64,000 nt of DNA from Anaeromyxobacter sp. (GCA_016718565.1 JADKCZ010000008.1:1-64000); one strand, 5' to 3'; shown: positions 8,927-19,629, counted from the first letter of the stretch. The notes: a model not told the origin generated them from the sequence alone. Translations and numbers: made by a program.

Positions 8927-9862
8927 ATGCTGAACGCCATCCAGGTGCGGATCTCGCAGGGGCGGCAGTACGTGCCGGACCTCCGCGCGGCCACCCCCAG
9001 GGGCTTCCGGGGCCTGCCCGTGCTGTCCGGCGAGCCGTGCCCGGAGGCCTGCCGGGCCTGCCTGGAGGCCTGCCCCGCCGACGCCCTGGCGCTGGCGCCG
9101 CTCCGGCTGGACCTGGGGCGCTGCCTCCTGTGCGGCGACTGCGCCCCGGCCTGCCCGCCGGCCAGGATCGAGTTCACGCCGGAGCACCGGATGGCCTCGG
9201 ACTCCCCGGGCGGGCTGGTGGTGGTCGAGGGCGCCGCCGCCCCACCCGCCGTCGCGGTGTCCCGGGCCCTCGCCGAGGCCTTCGGCCGGTCGCTCAGGCT
9301 CCGCTCGGTCTCCTCCGGCGGCTGCAACGGCTGCGAGCTCGAGCTCAACGCGCTCGGCAACGTCAACTTCGACCTGGGCCGCCACGGCATCGAGTTCGTG
9401 GCCTCGCCCCGGCACGCCGACGGCCTGGTCCTGACCGGCCCGCTCACCGCCAACATGCGCCAGGCGCTCGACCTCGCCTGGGACGCCTTGCCCACGCCGC
9501 GCTTCGTCATCGCGGTCGGCGCCTGCGCCATCTCCGGCGGACCCTACGCCGGGTCGAGCGTCCTCTCGCGCGAGTTCCTGGGCCGGGAGGTGCCGGCGCT
9601 CTACGTCCCGGGGTGCCCTCCGCACCCCCTCACCATCATCAACGGGATCCTCGACCTCCTCGGCATCGACCTCCCGGCGCAGCGGGCCGGCCGGGCGGCC
9701 GCGCGCCAGGGCGGGGCAGGCAGCCCCCCGACCTTCCCCCGGGCCACCATCACGTCCCGCACCGACGCCGCGGAGCGGCTGTGCCGCGCCGTCGGCTGCG
9801 ATCCCGGCTTCGGGTCGGCTCCCCCGCCGCCCCGCGCGCCGGGTCCGGACGGCGCCGCCTGA
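8927..9862 (+). CDS. hyfI: Ferredoxin-NuoB/HyfI fusion, small subunit of the Ehr complex
   Basis: This intact 311-residue protein joins a ferredoxin domain (residues 38-80; CPEACRACLEACP and CLLCGDCAPACP, eight cysteines for two 4Fe-4S clusters) to a NuoB/HyfI domain (residues 100-250). The latter has CNGCELELN, GACAISGG and PGCPPHPL, supplying the four ligands of the proximal N2-like cluster. Usually HyfH and HyfI are separate proteins. It is the only gene of the operon with no frame break. The start ATG at 8927 lies 15 bases after hyfG with AGCGGGAGCTG ahead of it. It would carry electrons from an unknown donor toward the quinone-like site. The C-terminal 50 residues are Pro/Arg-rich and lack family similarity. 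Confidence 0.85.
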   Translation: MLNAIQVRISQGRQYVPDLRAATPRGFRGLPVLSGEPCPEACRACLEACPADALALAPLRLDLGRCLLCGDCAPACPPARIEFTPEHRMASDSPGGLVVVEGAAAPPAVAVSRALAEAFGRSLRLRSVSSGGCNGCELELNALGNVNFDLGRHGIEFVASPRHADGLVLTGPLTANMRQALDLAWDALPTPRFVIAVGACAISGGPYAGSSVLSREFLGREVPALYVPGCPPHPLTIINGILDLLGIDLPAQRAGRAAARQGGAGSPPTFPRATITSRTDAAERLCRAVGCDPGFGSAPPPPRAPGPDGAA

Positions 9863-9880
9863 CCTCCCGCCTGACCTCCC
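9857..9880. repeat. Tandem 12-bp repeat at the operon end
   Basis: GCCTGACCTCCC is present twice in tandem; the first copy contains the hyfI stop codon. It is a small duplication in the 58-base gap between converging genes and no further role is visible. Confidence 0.6.
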
Positions 9881-9920
9881 GCCTGGCGCCGCGCCCGGGC
9901 GCCGGCGGCGGCCAGTCCTC

Positions 9921-11192
9921 TCAGCCCGCCGCCGGCCTGGGCGGCGAGGCCCCCAGCACCGGGTGGGCCGGCTGCACCATGAAGTGCGGGGACATGATCT
10001 GGATCCCGGCCGCGTTGAAGCCGTCCTGGATGCTGGCGTGCAGCCTGGACAGCACCTGCGGCCGGTCCAGCGGCACCTCCAGCCGGGCCACCAGCTCGTA
10101 GACCACGTAGAAGTCCTGCAGCTCGCGCTGCAGCACGAAGGGCTTCACGTCGGCGCGCAGGCCGGCGGTCTGGGCCGCGGCCGCCAGCAGCAGCGCCTCC
10201 ACCGTGCGCCAGGGGGCGTCGTACCCGATGCTCACCGTGGTGGAGACCTGGGCGCCCTGGCCGCGGGTCAGGCGGGTGAAGTTGCGCACCGGCCCGCCCA
10301 CCACCACGCTGTTGGGGACCGTCACCTCCTCGCCGCGCAGCGTGACCACCTTGGTGGAGAGCAGCCCCACCTCGCTCACCACCCCCTCGGTCTCGCCCAT
10401 GTGCACGTAGTCGCCCACGGCCAGCGAGCGGGAGTAGACCACCACCAGCCCGCTCATGGCCTGCGACACCAGGCCGGTGGACCCCAGCGAGATCATCACG
10501 CCCAGCACCAGCGAGAGCCCCTTGAAGCCCTCCGAGCTGGTGCCGGGCAGGTACGGGTAGGAGGCGGCCAGCGCCACCACCCAGACCAGCGCGGTGGCCA
10601 GGCGGCGGGTGGCCTTGAGGGTCTCGGGGTGCAGCCCGGGCACGGTCAGGGCGCCGGCCTCGGCCCGCCCGAAGACCCCCTCCAGGAAGCTGGTGGTGCC
10701 GCGCGCCAGCAGCACGATGACGAAGACCGCCACCAGCCCGGGGATGGCCCGCACCACCTCCAGCCCGGCGCCGGCCAGCACCTCGAGGACCCGGCCGTTG
10801 AGCGCCTCGGCCCATGGGGCGGTGGCCTCGAAGCGCCCCAGCACGAAGGCCAGCCAGGCGTCGACCAGCCCCACCACCAGCACCCAGAACCCGCCCAGCA
10901 CCACGGTCCGCACCACGGCGCGGATGAGGGGGCCGAAGTCGAACCCGCGCTGCGTGAGCCCCTCGGCGCGCCGGTGGGCCAGGTGCGCCAGCCCGCGGGC
11001 GGCCATCCGCCGCAGGCCCACCAGGCCCCAGAGGAGGAGCGCCAGCAGGGCCGTGGCCGCCACCGAGTGGACCAGGCCGCGCAGCGGGAGGAGCTCCAGC
11101 GTGGAGCGCGGCAGCGCCGGGGCGGCCTCGGCTGGCGCGGCGGCCAGCAGGCGGACCAGCAGGGCGGCGGTGCTCGGCAGCAGGTGGGCCAT
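9921..11192 (-). CDS. MscS-family mechanosensitive channel
   Basis: A 423-residue protein with a hydrophobic N-terminus, several transmembrane helices (about residues 35-230), and the MscS pore/beta domain (about 225-320: ISLGSTGLVSQAMSGLVVVY, then DYVHMGETEGVV and VTVPNSVVVGGPVRNF). A C-terminal alpha/beta domain follows. It should open under membrane tension to release solutes. The start at 11192 was chosen because it begins the hydrophobic N-terminus; the reading frame continues open for another 1 kb only because it mirrors the opposite gene. The gene converges with the Ehr operon and diverges from the acyl-CoA synthetase fusion, so it is its own unit. Confidence 0.85.
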   Translation of the reverse strand: MAHLLPSTAALLVRLLAAAPAEAAPALPRSTLELLPLRGLVHSVAATALLALLLWGLVGLRRMAARGLAHLAHRRAEGLTQRGFDFGPLIRAVVRTVVLGGFWVLVVGLVDAWLAFVLGRFEATAPWAEALNGRVLEVLAGAGLEVVRAIPGLVAVFVIVLLARGTTSFLEGVFGRAEAGALTVPGLHPETLKATRRLATALVWVVALAASYPYLPGTSSEGFKGLSLVLGVMISLGSTGLVSQAMSGLVVVYSRSLAVGDYVHMGETEGVVSEVGLLSTKVVTLRGEEVTVPNSVVVGGPVRNFTRLTRGQGAQVSTTVSIGYDAPWRTVEALLLAAAAQTAGLRADVKPFVLQRELQDFYVVYELVARLEVPLDRPQVLSRLHASIQDGFNAAGIQIMSPHFMVQPAHPVLGASPPRPAAG

Positions 11193-11330
11193 GGCGGCGG
11201 TGTCCTCGGGGGCGAAAAGGCCCGCTAGACTAGGCGGAGGGTCGCCCCCCTGCAGCGACCCATCCGGGGCCGCCAGTGCCCTGCTATACCAAGGACCCGC
11301 AGACGTCCCGGCGGCGGCGAGGATCCCAGC

Positions 11331-14300
11331 ATGTTCCAGGTGAAAGCGGAGTCGCCCTACCCCCGGCTGGCGGCGCGCTGGACCGGCCCGGGCACCCCGG
11401 CGCCGGTGCTGGTGGAGGACACCCGCGAGGCCTTCGGTGGCCTGACCCCCGGCGACCTCGGCCTGGTGGCCCCCCTGGTGGCCGCCCTGCGGGCGCGCCT
11501 CACCGACCCGGGCGCCCGCGAGGCCGCCCGCCGGGCCCTGGGCGGCCTGCTCGACACGGTGCGCCGCCGCCTCTTCACCCAGGCGCTGCCGGAGGACCAG
11601 GTCGAGCCCTGGCTGCGGCACCTCCTGCCGGTCATCCGCGAGGCCGACTACACCTTCGGCGAGCTGCTGCGCTCCCGCGAGGAGACCGACCCGAAGACGG
11701 TGGCCATCCGCGTGCTGGGCGCCGAGGCCACCGAGCTGACGGTGTCGGAGGTGGCGCGCCGCACCCGCGCCATCGCCCGCGGCCTGCTGGCCATCCTGGG
11801 CGACGACCCGGAGGCGCGGGTCGCCATCCTCTCGGAGAACTGCCTGGAGGCGGCGCTCTGCGACCTGGCCTGCCTCTCCAACGGCTTCGTCGACTTCCCG
11901 CTGCCGGCCAACGCGGTGGCCGAGCAGATCGTCTACATGCTGAAGCACTCGCGGGCGCGGGTGCTCCTGTGCAGCGACGAGGAGCAGGTGGCCAAGGTGC
12001 TGCCGGCGCTCTCCGGCCTGCCCGACCTGCGCGAGGTGGTCTGCTTCTCGAAGAGCTGCGCCGAGCGCAACGGCCTGCTCTCGCTCGACCAGGTGGTGGG
12101 CCAGGGGGCCGGCTTCGACGAGGCCGCCCGCGAGGCCCGGGCCGCCCGGGTCAAGGCCACCGACATGGCCACCGCCATGTACACCTCGGGCACCACCGGC
12201 AAGCCCAAGGCCATCGTCTTCACCCACGAGAACATCGTCTCGAAGCGGCTGTGCCGCGGCTTCGCGCTGCGCGAGGTGGGCGAGGCGACACCTTCCTGTG
12301 CTACCTGCCGCTCTACCACACGTTCGGCCGCTACCTGGAGCTGACCGGCACCCTGTGGTGGGGGGCCACCTACGTCTTCGCCCGCTCCACCGCCCAGGCC
12401 ACGCTGCTGGAGGACTTCCGCTCGGTCAAGCCGTCGGTCTTCATCTCGGTCCCCAAGAAGTGGATGGAGCTGCAGGACGCCGCGGTCTGGGAGGCGGCCT
12501 CCGACGACGCCGACGAGACGGCCGCCCACCTGCGGGTCATCACCGGCACCCGGCTGCGCTACGGCCTCTCGGCGGCCGGCTACCTGGACCCCGCCATCTT
12601 CAAGACCTTCCACCGGGCCGGGGTGGAGCTCTGCTCCGGCTACGGCATGACCGAGGCCACCGGCGGCATCACCATGACGGTGCCGGGCGGCTACGTGGAC
12701 GGCTCCATCGGCACGCCGCTGCCGGGCGTGGAGTGCCGCCGCGCCGACGACGGCGAGCTGCTCATCCGCGGCGTCTACATCTCGCCGGGCTACCTCGACC
12801 CCGGGCCGGAGGAGGCCGGCTCCCACGACCCGGACGGCTGGTTCCACACCGGCGACCTGGTCAGCCTGGAGGACGGCCACTTCCGCATCGTCGGGCGCAA
12901 GAAGGAGATCTACAAGAACCGGGCCGGGCAGACCATCGCGCCGCAGCGGGTGGAGAACCTCTTCCGCGACTTCGAGGCGGTGGCCCAGGCCTTCCTGGTG
13001 GGCGACCACCGCGACTACAACACGCTGCTGGTCTGGCCCAACTTCGACAAGGACCCGTCGCTCAGGAGCGCAGCCCGAGCAGCTGCGCGACCTGCTGTCG
13101 TCGCTGGTGGCCAGCGCCAACCGCTTCCTGGCCCCCTTCGAGCGGGTGGTGGCCTTCCAGGTGCTGCCGCGGGCCCTCGATCTGGAGCACGGCGAGCTGA
13201 CCCACAAGGCCAGCTTCAAGCGCGAGGTGGTGGAGAAGGTCTGGAAGGACCTCATCGAGAAGATGTACGAGCAGAAGCACCTGGCCCTCTCCATGGACGG
13301 GATGTTCCTGCGCATCCCGAACTGGGTGCTGCGCGAGATCGGCGTGCTGCAGCACGAGGTGGCGCTGCGCCACGGGCTGCTCACCGCCGGCGAGCGCTCC
13401 ATCCAGGTGGGGCCGGAGCCCTCGGCGCCCGGCTCGATGCGGCTGGGCGACCTGGCCTACGCCAACGACTCCACCGTCCTCGACCTGGGGGCGCTGCTGG
13501 CCCGCCCCTCGCTCTGGCTGGGCAACGAGGCGCTGCGCGCCTTCCTGGGCGACGAGGCCTTCCTGGCCCTGGTGGGCCGGCGCCGCAAGGGCGGCGGCGA
13601 CCTGCGCATCGACCCCCGGCTCTGGATCGCCCCGTCGGTGGACCGGCTGGGCGAGCTGCTGGAGCTGGTGGAGGGGCCCGAGGTCACCTTCCGCTCCATC
13701 CACGCCGCCGGCGAGCTGCTGCGGGCCGAGCGGCCCGAGGCCCGCCGCGCCATCAGCCACCTGCACATCGGCCTGGCCGCCGCCGCCACCGAGCAGGCGG
13801 TGCTGTGCCGCGCCCTGCTGCGCCGGGCCGCCGACGCGCCCGACGAGGACGTCAAGCGGCGCGCCTTCCGGGTGCTGCTGCCCAACGAGGAGCCGCACAA
13901 GACGCTGGAGACGCTGCGCCTCTTCCTGGACCGCATGGGCGCGGTGGCCCTGCGCGACGAGGACCTGGCCGACCTGGGCGAGCGCGGCCTGACCGACGCC
14001 CAGGTGCAGCTCTTGCTGGCCCACCTGGCCTCGGATCGCGCCAACGGCCCGCTGGCCGACCCCTCCGACCGGCGCGCCCTCATCGGGGTGATGCGGCTGC
14101 TCACCGCCACCGCCATCGCCCACCCCAACTACTTCGCCCGGGTGCGCGTGCCGCTGGCCCGCCTCACGCTGCACGAGGACGCCGCCATCGCGGCCCGCGC
14201 CGGCGAGGAGTTCGACCGCCTGCGCCGCGGCTTCTCCAACTGGATCGGCCCCAACCTGCGGCTCGCCATCGACCCGCAGGGCGGCCACGAGTACGGCTGG

Positions 14301-15983
14301 AGCGACGTCCTGGCCTTCGAGCCCAGCGTCTCGGAGGCGGCCCGCAAGGTGCTGCTGCAGGCGGTGGCCGACTCCACCCTGGTGCGGGCCTCGGTGTTCC
14401 TGCTGGGGCGCGGCGTGCTGCTCTCGCTGGCCGACATCCCGCCCGGCGGCGCCAGCGTCAGCCTGCTGGGCCGGCAGCACGGCAAGGCGGTCTACCGCCT
14501 CTCCATCCACACCCGCTCGCGCGAGGTCTTCGACCTGGCCATCAACGTGGCCGAGGACCTCTCCTTCGCGGCGCTGCGCGAGGAGGTCAACTGGCTGCTG
14601 GCCTGCGGCGCGCCGCCGCCGCTGGTGGAGCAGTTCGGCGGCTACTTCGGCGAGTGGGGCATCTTCTCCGAGGAGTTCATCCCCGGCGACGACGTGGAGC
14701 GCCAGGTGGCCCGCCTGCTGCGGCAGGGCGAGGGGCGCCGCCTCGAGCTGCTCTGGCCCTTCGTGGGCTGGACCGCCCTGGAGTGCCTGGTGCGCTTCTG
14801 GGACCGGGCCGGCCGCCGGCTGGCCCTGCGCAACCCCTCCCCGGCCGCCTTCATCGTGCCGTCCCACGACTACCACGCGGGCGCCCGGCTGGTGTCCATC
14901 GCCGACCGCTCGCCCTGCACCTCGCTCGACGACCTGCTGGACCGGTTCGACACCGCCTTCCTCGAGAAGGTCGGGCAGGTGCGGCCCGAGCTGGCCGGCA
15001 AGGTGACCGACGAGATGCTCCTCTCGGCGGTGGTGGAGGGGCTCGGCCCGGAGCGGGCCCTGCCGGCGCTGGAGGAGGCCGCCAGCGGCAAGCGGGCCAT
15101 CGCCGTCTCCACCTTCCTGGACCGGCTGCGCGTCGAGGGGCCCACCCCGCAGCGGGTCTTCTTCGCGGCGCGCCGCTTCAAGCGCTGGCTGGAGGTCAAC
15201 CCGCAGGCCACCCCGGAGGCCCAGGTCAAGCACCTCGGCGAGCTGTGGGGCACCTACCGGCTCACCGAGCTGGAGCAGGCCTGGCCGGACACCCGCATCC
15301 GCTTCTACCGGCGGACCGTGCTGCTGGGCGCCCGCCCCGAGCTGGGGGCGGCCCTCGACCGGCTCATGCAGCGGGTGCGGGTCCTGCCGGCCGGCGGCCT
15401 GGACCTGGCCGAGCAGGTGGCCGCCATCCGCTCCGGGGTGCACGCCACCGAGGAGGAGGACTTCCTGCTGGCCCACATGACCTACCGCTACCTCTCCCCC
15501 GGGGAGGACGTGGCGCTCATCTCCATGCCGCACGGCGGCCACGTCACCACCGAGGTGGTGGTGGCCCTGACCGACGAGGAGGGCCACCGCTTCGCGGTGC
15601 GCGGCCCGGTCTCGCCGCGCGAGGTGGCCCGGCTGCTCCACCTCTTCGGCGAGTCCAACCTGCAGGTGGCCTTCGCCACCGAGCACGAGTTCCTGCTGAC
15701 CCTGGACGCCAAGGAGGCGGTGCTGGGCGGCCTCTTCTACAAGCCGGTGCGGGCCGACCGGGTCCACATGGAGAAGCTGGTCATCAGCCGCAAGCAGCGC
15801 GGCAAGGGCGTGGCCGACGGCCTGATGCGCGAGTTCTTCCGGCGCATGCGGGCCCGCGGCGTCAAGGCCGTCGAGACCGGCTACTTCCAGCCCGAGTACC
15901 TCAAGCGCTTCGGCTTCCGCACCGACCCGGGCTCCGGCGGCCTGGTGCGGGACCTGGACGCCGCGGACCTCTTCAAGTGGTAG
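11331..15983 (+). CDS. Acyl-CoA synthetase / kinase-like / GNAT fusion (two frame breaks)
   Basis: The reconstructed protein is about 1,550 residues. Residues 1-640 are an ANL-type AMP-forming acyl-CoA synthetase with YTSGTTGKPK (about 12180), SGYGMTEATGG (about 12637) and WFHTGDL...GRKKEIYKNRAG (about 12840-12930). About residues 700-1000 are helical and unassigned. About 1050-1200 resemble a degenerate kinase fold (inference). The last 150 residues are a GNAT acetyltransferase with QRGKGVA. The frame is lost near 12284 (apparent loss of one G) and restored near 13062-13075 (apparent loss of two bases), so the net change is three bases. The start ATG has GAGGA eight bases upstream. A bacterial single-chain protein combining CoA activation and N-acylation could activate and transfer an acyl group; the substrate is unknown. 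Confidence 0.75.
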
Positions 15984-16001
15984 CGAGGCACGTCTAACTC
16001 C

Positions 16002-17132
16002 ATGGCCAAGCCAACCTGGAAGCTCATCGACACCACCCTCCGCGAGGGTGAGCAGTTCTCCAAGGCCTCCTTCCGCTCGGAGGACAAGATCGAGCTGGCG
16101 CGCGCCCTCGACACCTTCGGCGTGGAGTACATCGAGGTCACCTCCCCGGCGGCCTCCCCGCAGTCGCAGAAGGACGCCACCTCCATCGTCAAGCTGGGGC
16201 TGGGGGCGCGCGTCATCAGCCACACCCGCTGCGTCCTCGACGACGTCAAGGCGGCGGTGGACTGCGGGGTGCGCGGCCTGGGGCTGCTCTTCGCCACCAG
16301 CCGCATCCTGCGCGAGTCGTCCCACGGCAAGTCGATCCAGCAGATCATCGACGCCATGGGGCCGCCCATCGAGTTCGCCCTCAAGGCCGGCCTGGAGGTG
16401 CGCTTCAGCGCCGAGGACTCGTTCCGCTCCGAGACCGAGGACCTGATCAACGTCTACCAGGCGGCCGAGCGGCTGGGGGTGCACCGGGTCGGCCTGGCCG
16501 ACACGGTGGGCATCGGCACGCCCCGCCAGGTCTTCGTGCTGGTGCGCGAGGTGCGCCGCTCCGTCAAGTGCGACATCGGCTTCCACGGCCACAACGACAC
16601 CGGCTGCGCCATCGCCAACGCCTTCGAGGCCATCGGCGCCGGCGCCACCCACGTGGACGTGTCGGTGCTGGGGGTGGGCGAGCGGGTGGGGATCACCCCG
16701 CTGGGCGGCATGGTGGCCCGCATGTTCTCGCTCGACCCGCAGGGCGTGGGCGAGAAGTACCGGCTGGGCCAGCTGCGCGAGCTGGAGCGGCTGCTGGCCC
16801 GCATCGCCAACGTGGACATCCCCTTCAACAACTACGTCACCGGCGAGACCGCCTACAGCCACAAGGCCGGCATGCACCTCAAGGCCATGATGGCCAACCC
16901 GGGCAGCTACGAGATCATCCCGCCGGAGGCCTTCGGCCTGTCGCGCAAGCTGATCCTCGGCTCGCGCCTGACCGGCCGGGCCGCCATCGCCTACCGGGCC
17001 CGCGAGATGGGCATCACCTTCGGCGAGCGGGAGCTGAAGGACATCACCCAGCGCATCAAGGCCCTGGCCGACGCCGGCGAGCTCTCCGAGGAGCAGATCG
17101 ACAAGGTGCTGCGCGACTGGGTGACGGCGTGA
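16002..17132 (+). CDS. Homocitrate synthase, Thermus LysS/Lys20-type
   Basis: The 376-residue protein begins WKLIDTTLREGEQF and keeps the HMGL-like TIM-barrel motifs SAEDSFRSE, FHGHNDTGCA and GERVGITPLGG. A C-terminal block holds NYVTGETAYSHKAGMHLKA. From memory it is close to the Thermus thermophilus homocitrate synthase along its whole length and less like LeuA or NifV. It should condense acetyl-CoA with 2-oxoglutarate to homocitrate. No other alpha-aminoadipate lysine genes are nearby, so the product may instead feed FeMo-cofactor or another pathway (inference). The gene follows the acyl-CoA synthetase fusion by 18 bases and is probably co-transcribed with it. Confidence 0.85.
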   Translation: MAKPTWKLIDTTLREGEQFSKASFRSEDKIELARALDTFGVEYIEVTSPAASPQSQKDATSIVKLGLGARVISHTRCVLDDVKAAVDCGVRGLGLLFATSRILRESSHGKSIQQIIDAMGPPIEFALKAGLEVRFSAEDSFRSETEDLINVYQAAERLGVHRVGLADTVGIGTPRQVFVLVREVRRSVKCDIGFHGHNDTGCAIANAFEAIGAGATHVDVSVLGVGERVGITPLGGMVARMFSLDPQGVGEKYRLGQLRELERLLARIANVDIPFNNYVTGETAYSHKAGMHLKAMMANPGSYEIIPPEAFGLSRKLILGSRLTGRAAIAYRAREMGITFGERELKDITQRIKALADAGELSEEQIDKVLRDWVTA

Positions 17133-17193
17133 GCCTGGCCGCCGCGGCCGCGCGGCGCGCCCGGGTGGCCTGCCCGGCCCGGCCGCCCCGGCC

Positions 17194-18024
17194 GTGAAGC
17201 ACCGCCTGCTCCTGCTGGCCGCGGCGGTCCTCTGGTCCACCGGGGGCGCCGCCATCAAGGCCTGCGGGCTGAGCGCCTGGCAGGTGGCCGGCGGCCGCTC
17301 GCTGGTGGCGGGGCTGCTGCTCTTCGCCCTGGTGCCGGCCACCCGGCGCCGCCCCACCTGGCTCTCCTTCGGCGTGGCGGTGGCCTACCTCTTCACGGTG
17401 GTGCTGTTCGTCCTGGCCACCAAGCTGACCACCGCGGCCAACGCCATCTTCATCCAGGACACCGCGCCGCTGTGGGTGCTGCTGCTCTCCCCCTGGCTGC
17501 TGCGCGAGCACCCCAGCCGCGCCGAGCTCTGGTCGGTGCCGGTCTTCGGCCTGGGCCTCGGCCTGTTCTTCCTGGACCAGCTCACGCCGGGCCAGGTGAC
17601 GGGCAACCTGGTGGCGCTGGCCTCCGGGGTGGCCTTCGCCTTCTCCATCATGGGGCTGCGCCGGCTCGGCCAGGGCGGCCCGGCCGCGCTGGTGCTGGGC
17701 AACGCCCTGGCGGCGCTGGTGACCCTGCCGCTCTGGTCGCAGGGGCCGGCCGCCACCCCGCTCGACCTCGGGCTGGTGGCCTTCCTGGGCGTCTTCCAGC
17801 TGGGGCTCTCCTACCTGTGCTTCACCCGCGGCCTGGAGGGGACCCCGGCGGTGGAGGCGGCGCTGCTCATCCTGCTGGAGCCCATCCTCAACCCGGTCTG
17901 GACCTGGCTCTTTACCGGCGAGCGGCCCGGCCCCTGGGCGGTGGCGGGCGGCGCCGTCATCCTGGCGGCCACCACCTGGCGGACGGTGCAGCCGGCGCTG
18001 GTGGGGCGGCCGGCGCGGCGCTGA
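17194..18024 (+). CDS. EamA/DMT-family transporter
   Basis: A 276-residue, ten-helix protein made of two EamA repeats (about residues 5-130 and 140-265). Typical family features are the N-terminal WSTGGAAIK segment and the second-repeat LLEPILNPVWTWLFTGERP. The family exports amino acids, nucleotides or other small metabolites. The GTG start lies 61 bases after the homocitrate synthase. Co-expression with that gene is plausible, but nothing in the sequence fixes the substrate. It converges with the patatin gene, 21 bases apart. Confidence 0.85.
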   Translation: MKHRLLLLAAAVLWSTGGAAIKACGLSAWQVAGGRSLVAGLLLFALVPATRRRPTWLSFGVAVAYLFTVVLFVLATKLTTAANAIFIQDTAPLWVLLLSPWLLREHPSRAELWSVPVFGLGLGLFFLDQLTPGQVTGNLVALASGVAFAFSIMGLRRLGQGGPAALVLGNALAALVTLPLWSQGPAATPLDLGLVAFLGVFQLGLSYLCFTRGLEGTPAVEAALLILLEPILNPVWTWLFTGERPGPWAVAGGAVILAATTWRTVQPALVGRPARR

Positions 18025-18045
18025 GCGGCCGGGCCGGCCCGCGGG

Positions 18046-19220
18046 CTACCCCGACGACTCCAGCCGCCGCCCGCGCGGCTCGTCTCGCAGGAAGGCGGCC
18101 ACCTCGTCCCTGCGGGCCAGCGTGTCGCGGTAGCCCAGCTCCATGGCCCGCGCCACGTAGACCGGCTCGAAGGCCAGGTAGGAGAGCAGGTCCGAGCCCG
18201 AGTGCTCGGTCACGCCGATGCCCTTGAGGAAGTAGCGCAGCATGGCCGGGAAGCGGTGGTACTCGTCGGCGGCCAGCAGCCCCAGGTCCTCGGAGGGGCG
18301 CAGCGCCAGCACCGGGATGGGGCGCAGGTCCAGCTCACGGGCCGCCACCCGCTCCGAGGGGATGTAGGAGAGCGTCCGGTTGACCCGCTCCAGCCGCTCG
18401 AGGTCGGTGTCGAGCGAGTCGAGGAAGACGGCGTTGAGCAGGACGCCGGCGATCTGCGAGAGCGGCAGCTCGTCCCCCTCCGGCACCACCGGGCTGGCCG
18501 GGGCGGCGCGGGGGTGGCGCACGCTGATGGCCACGATGCGCTCGGCCCCGAGGTGGATGGCCGGGCTCATCGGGTAGACCATGCGGACGCAGCCGTCGCC
18601 GTAGAAGCCGTCGTCCACCCGCACCGGCGGGAAGAAGATGGGGATGGCGGCCGACGCCATGACGTGGTCCACCCCGAGCCGGGCGCGCAGCCCCTGGCGG
18701 CTGGAGCGGGTCCAGGGGCGCACCTCGTCGACCGCCTCGTACCAGGTCACCCCGGCGCCGCTCAGGTAGCTGGTGGCCGACACCGCCACCCCGCGCAGCC
18801 GCCCGGCCTTCAGGTGGCGCCGCATGCGGGCCAGCGGCAGGGCCTCGGACAGCAGGCGCCTGAGCGGCGAGGAGTCGAGCAGGTAGTTGATGCTGTTGCC
18901 GCCCAGGAAGCCGCCGCCGCCCAGGTCGCGCATCCAGCGGCTGCCGATGCTGGCCAGCTTGAGCGCGCCGGTCCGGAAGATCCGGTCGGGCGTCAGGGTG
19001 GACCAGGTCTGGCGCAGCGCCTCGGCCCCGGCCTTGAAGTCGTGGGCGGCGCAGGCCAGGACCACGCCGTTGATGGCGCCGGCCGAGATGCCGGCCACCA
19101 CCGGGAAGGGCATGGCGCCGGGCCGGGCGAGAGCTCGGCCAGCGCCCGCAGGGCGCCCACCTGGTAGGCGGCGCGGGCGCCGCCGCCCGTCAGGACCAGC
19201 CCGAAACGAGAACCGGCCAC
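18046..19220 (-). CDS. Patatin-like phospholipase, one frame break near the N-terminus
   Basis: The protein (about 391 residues after correction) starts at a GTG at 19220 and has the oxyanion loop TGGGARAAYQVG, the nucleophile elbow GISAGAING and the catalytic Asp in YGDGC. These are the patatin Ser-Asp dyad elements. The N-terminal 35 residues are in one frame and the remainder (from about 19115 leftwards) in another, so one base appears lost in the C/G-rich stretch about 19115-19135. Family role: acyl hydrolase on phospholipids. The variant DGC instead of DGG/DGA is unusual but leaves the Asp. It follows the ACT protein by 19 bases on the same strand. Confidence 0.8.
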
Positions 19221-19239
19221 CGCCCCTCCCCGGGCCGGC

Positions 19240-19629
19240 TCAGCGGAGCGCGGCCAGCGCCTTCTTCACGTCTTCCACCGCCAGGTAGAAGTTCACCTTG
19301 CGGGGCGCTCCGGCCTGGCCGACGTAGGCGTACTGGATGTTGATGCCGCGGGCCCCCAGCTTGTCGGCCACCTGGCCCAGCGCCCCCGGCTTGTCGGCGG
19401 TGGTCACCTCCACCACCTCGTCCACCGTGACCGACCACCCCAGCGCCTTGAGCACCTTCTGGGCGGCGGCCGGCTTGTCCACCACCAGCCGGACGAAGCC
19501 CTTGCCGTCGAGCGAGGAGGCCATGAAGGCCCGGATGGAGACGTCCCGATCGCCCAGGGCGGCGGCCACCAGGCCGAGCACGCCGGGACGATCCTCGACC
19601 CACGCGGAGAGCTGCTTGACCCTGGGCAT
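19240..19629 (-). CDS. Tandem ACT-domain protein
   Basis: A 129-residue protein consisting of two ACT domains (about residues 4-66 and 70-129; VEDRPGVLGLVAAAL and ADKPGALGQVADKLG are the ligand-binding loops). Such stand-alone proteins usually bind an amino acid and regulate a metabolic enzyme or act as a sensor. The ATG at 19629 has a strong GGAGGAGG site; the upstream in-frame extension lacks one and was rejected. It lies between a PLP enzyme and a patatin on one strand, likely one operon. Confidence 0.8.
   Translation of the reverse strand: MPRVKQLSAWVEDRPGVLGLVAAALGDRDVSIRAFMASSLDGKGFVRLVVDKPAAAQKVLKALGWSVTVDEVVEVTTADKPGALGQVADKLGARGINIQYAYVGQAGAPRKVNFYLAVEDVKKALAALR

Noticed and set aside
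13062..17357. A 1,431-residue open frame on the minus strand
   Set aside because: It is the complement of the fusion protein and homocitrate synthase genes; composition is repetitive Gly/Leu/Gln-rich, as expected for an antisense frame in GC-rich DNA.
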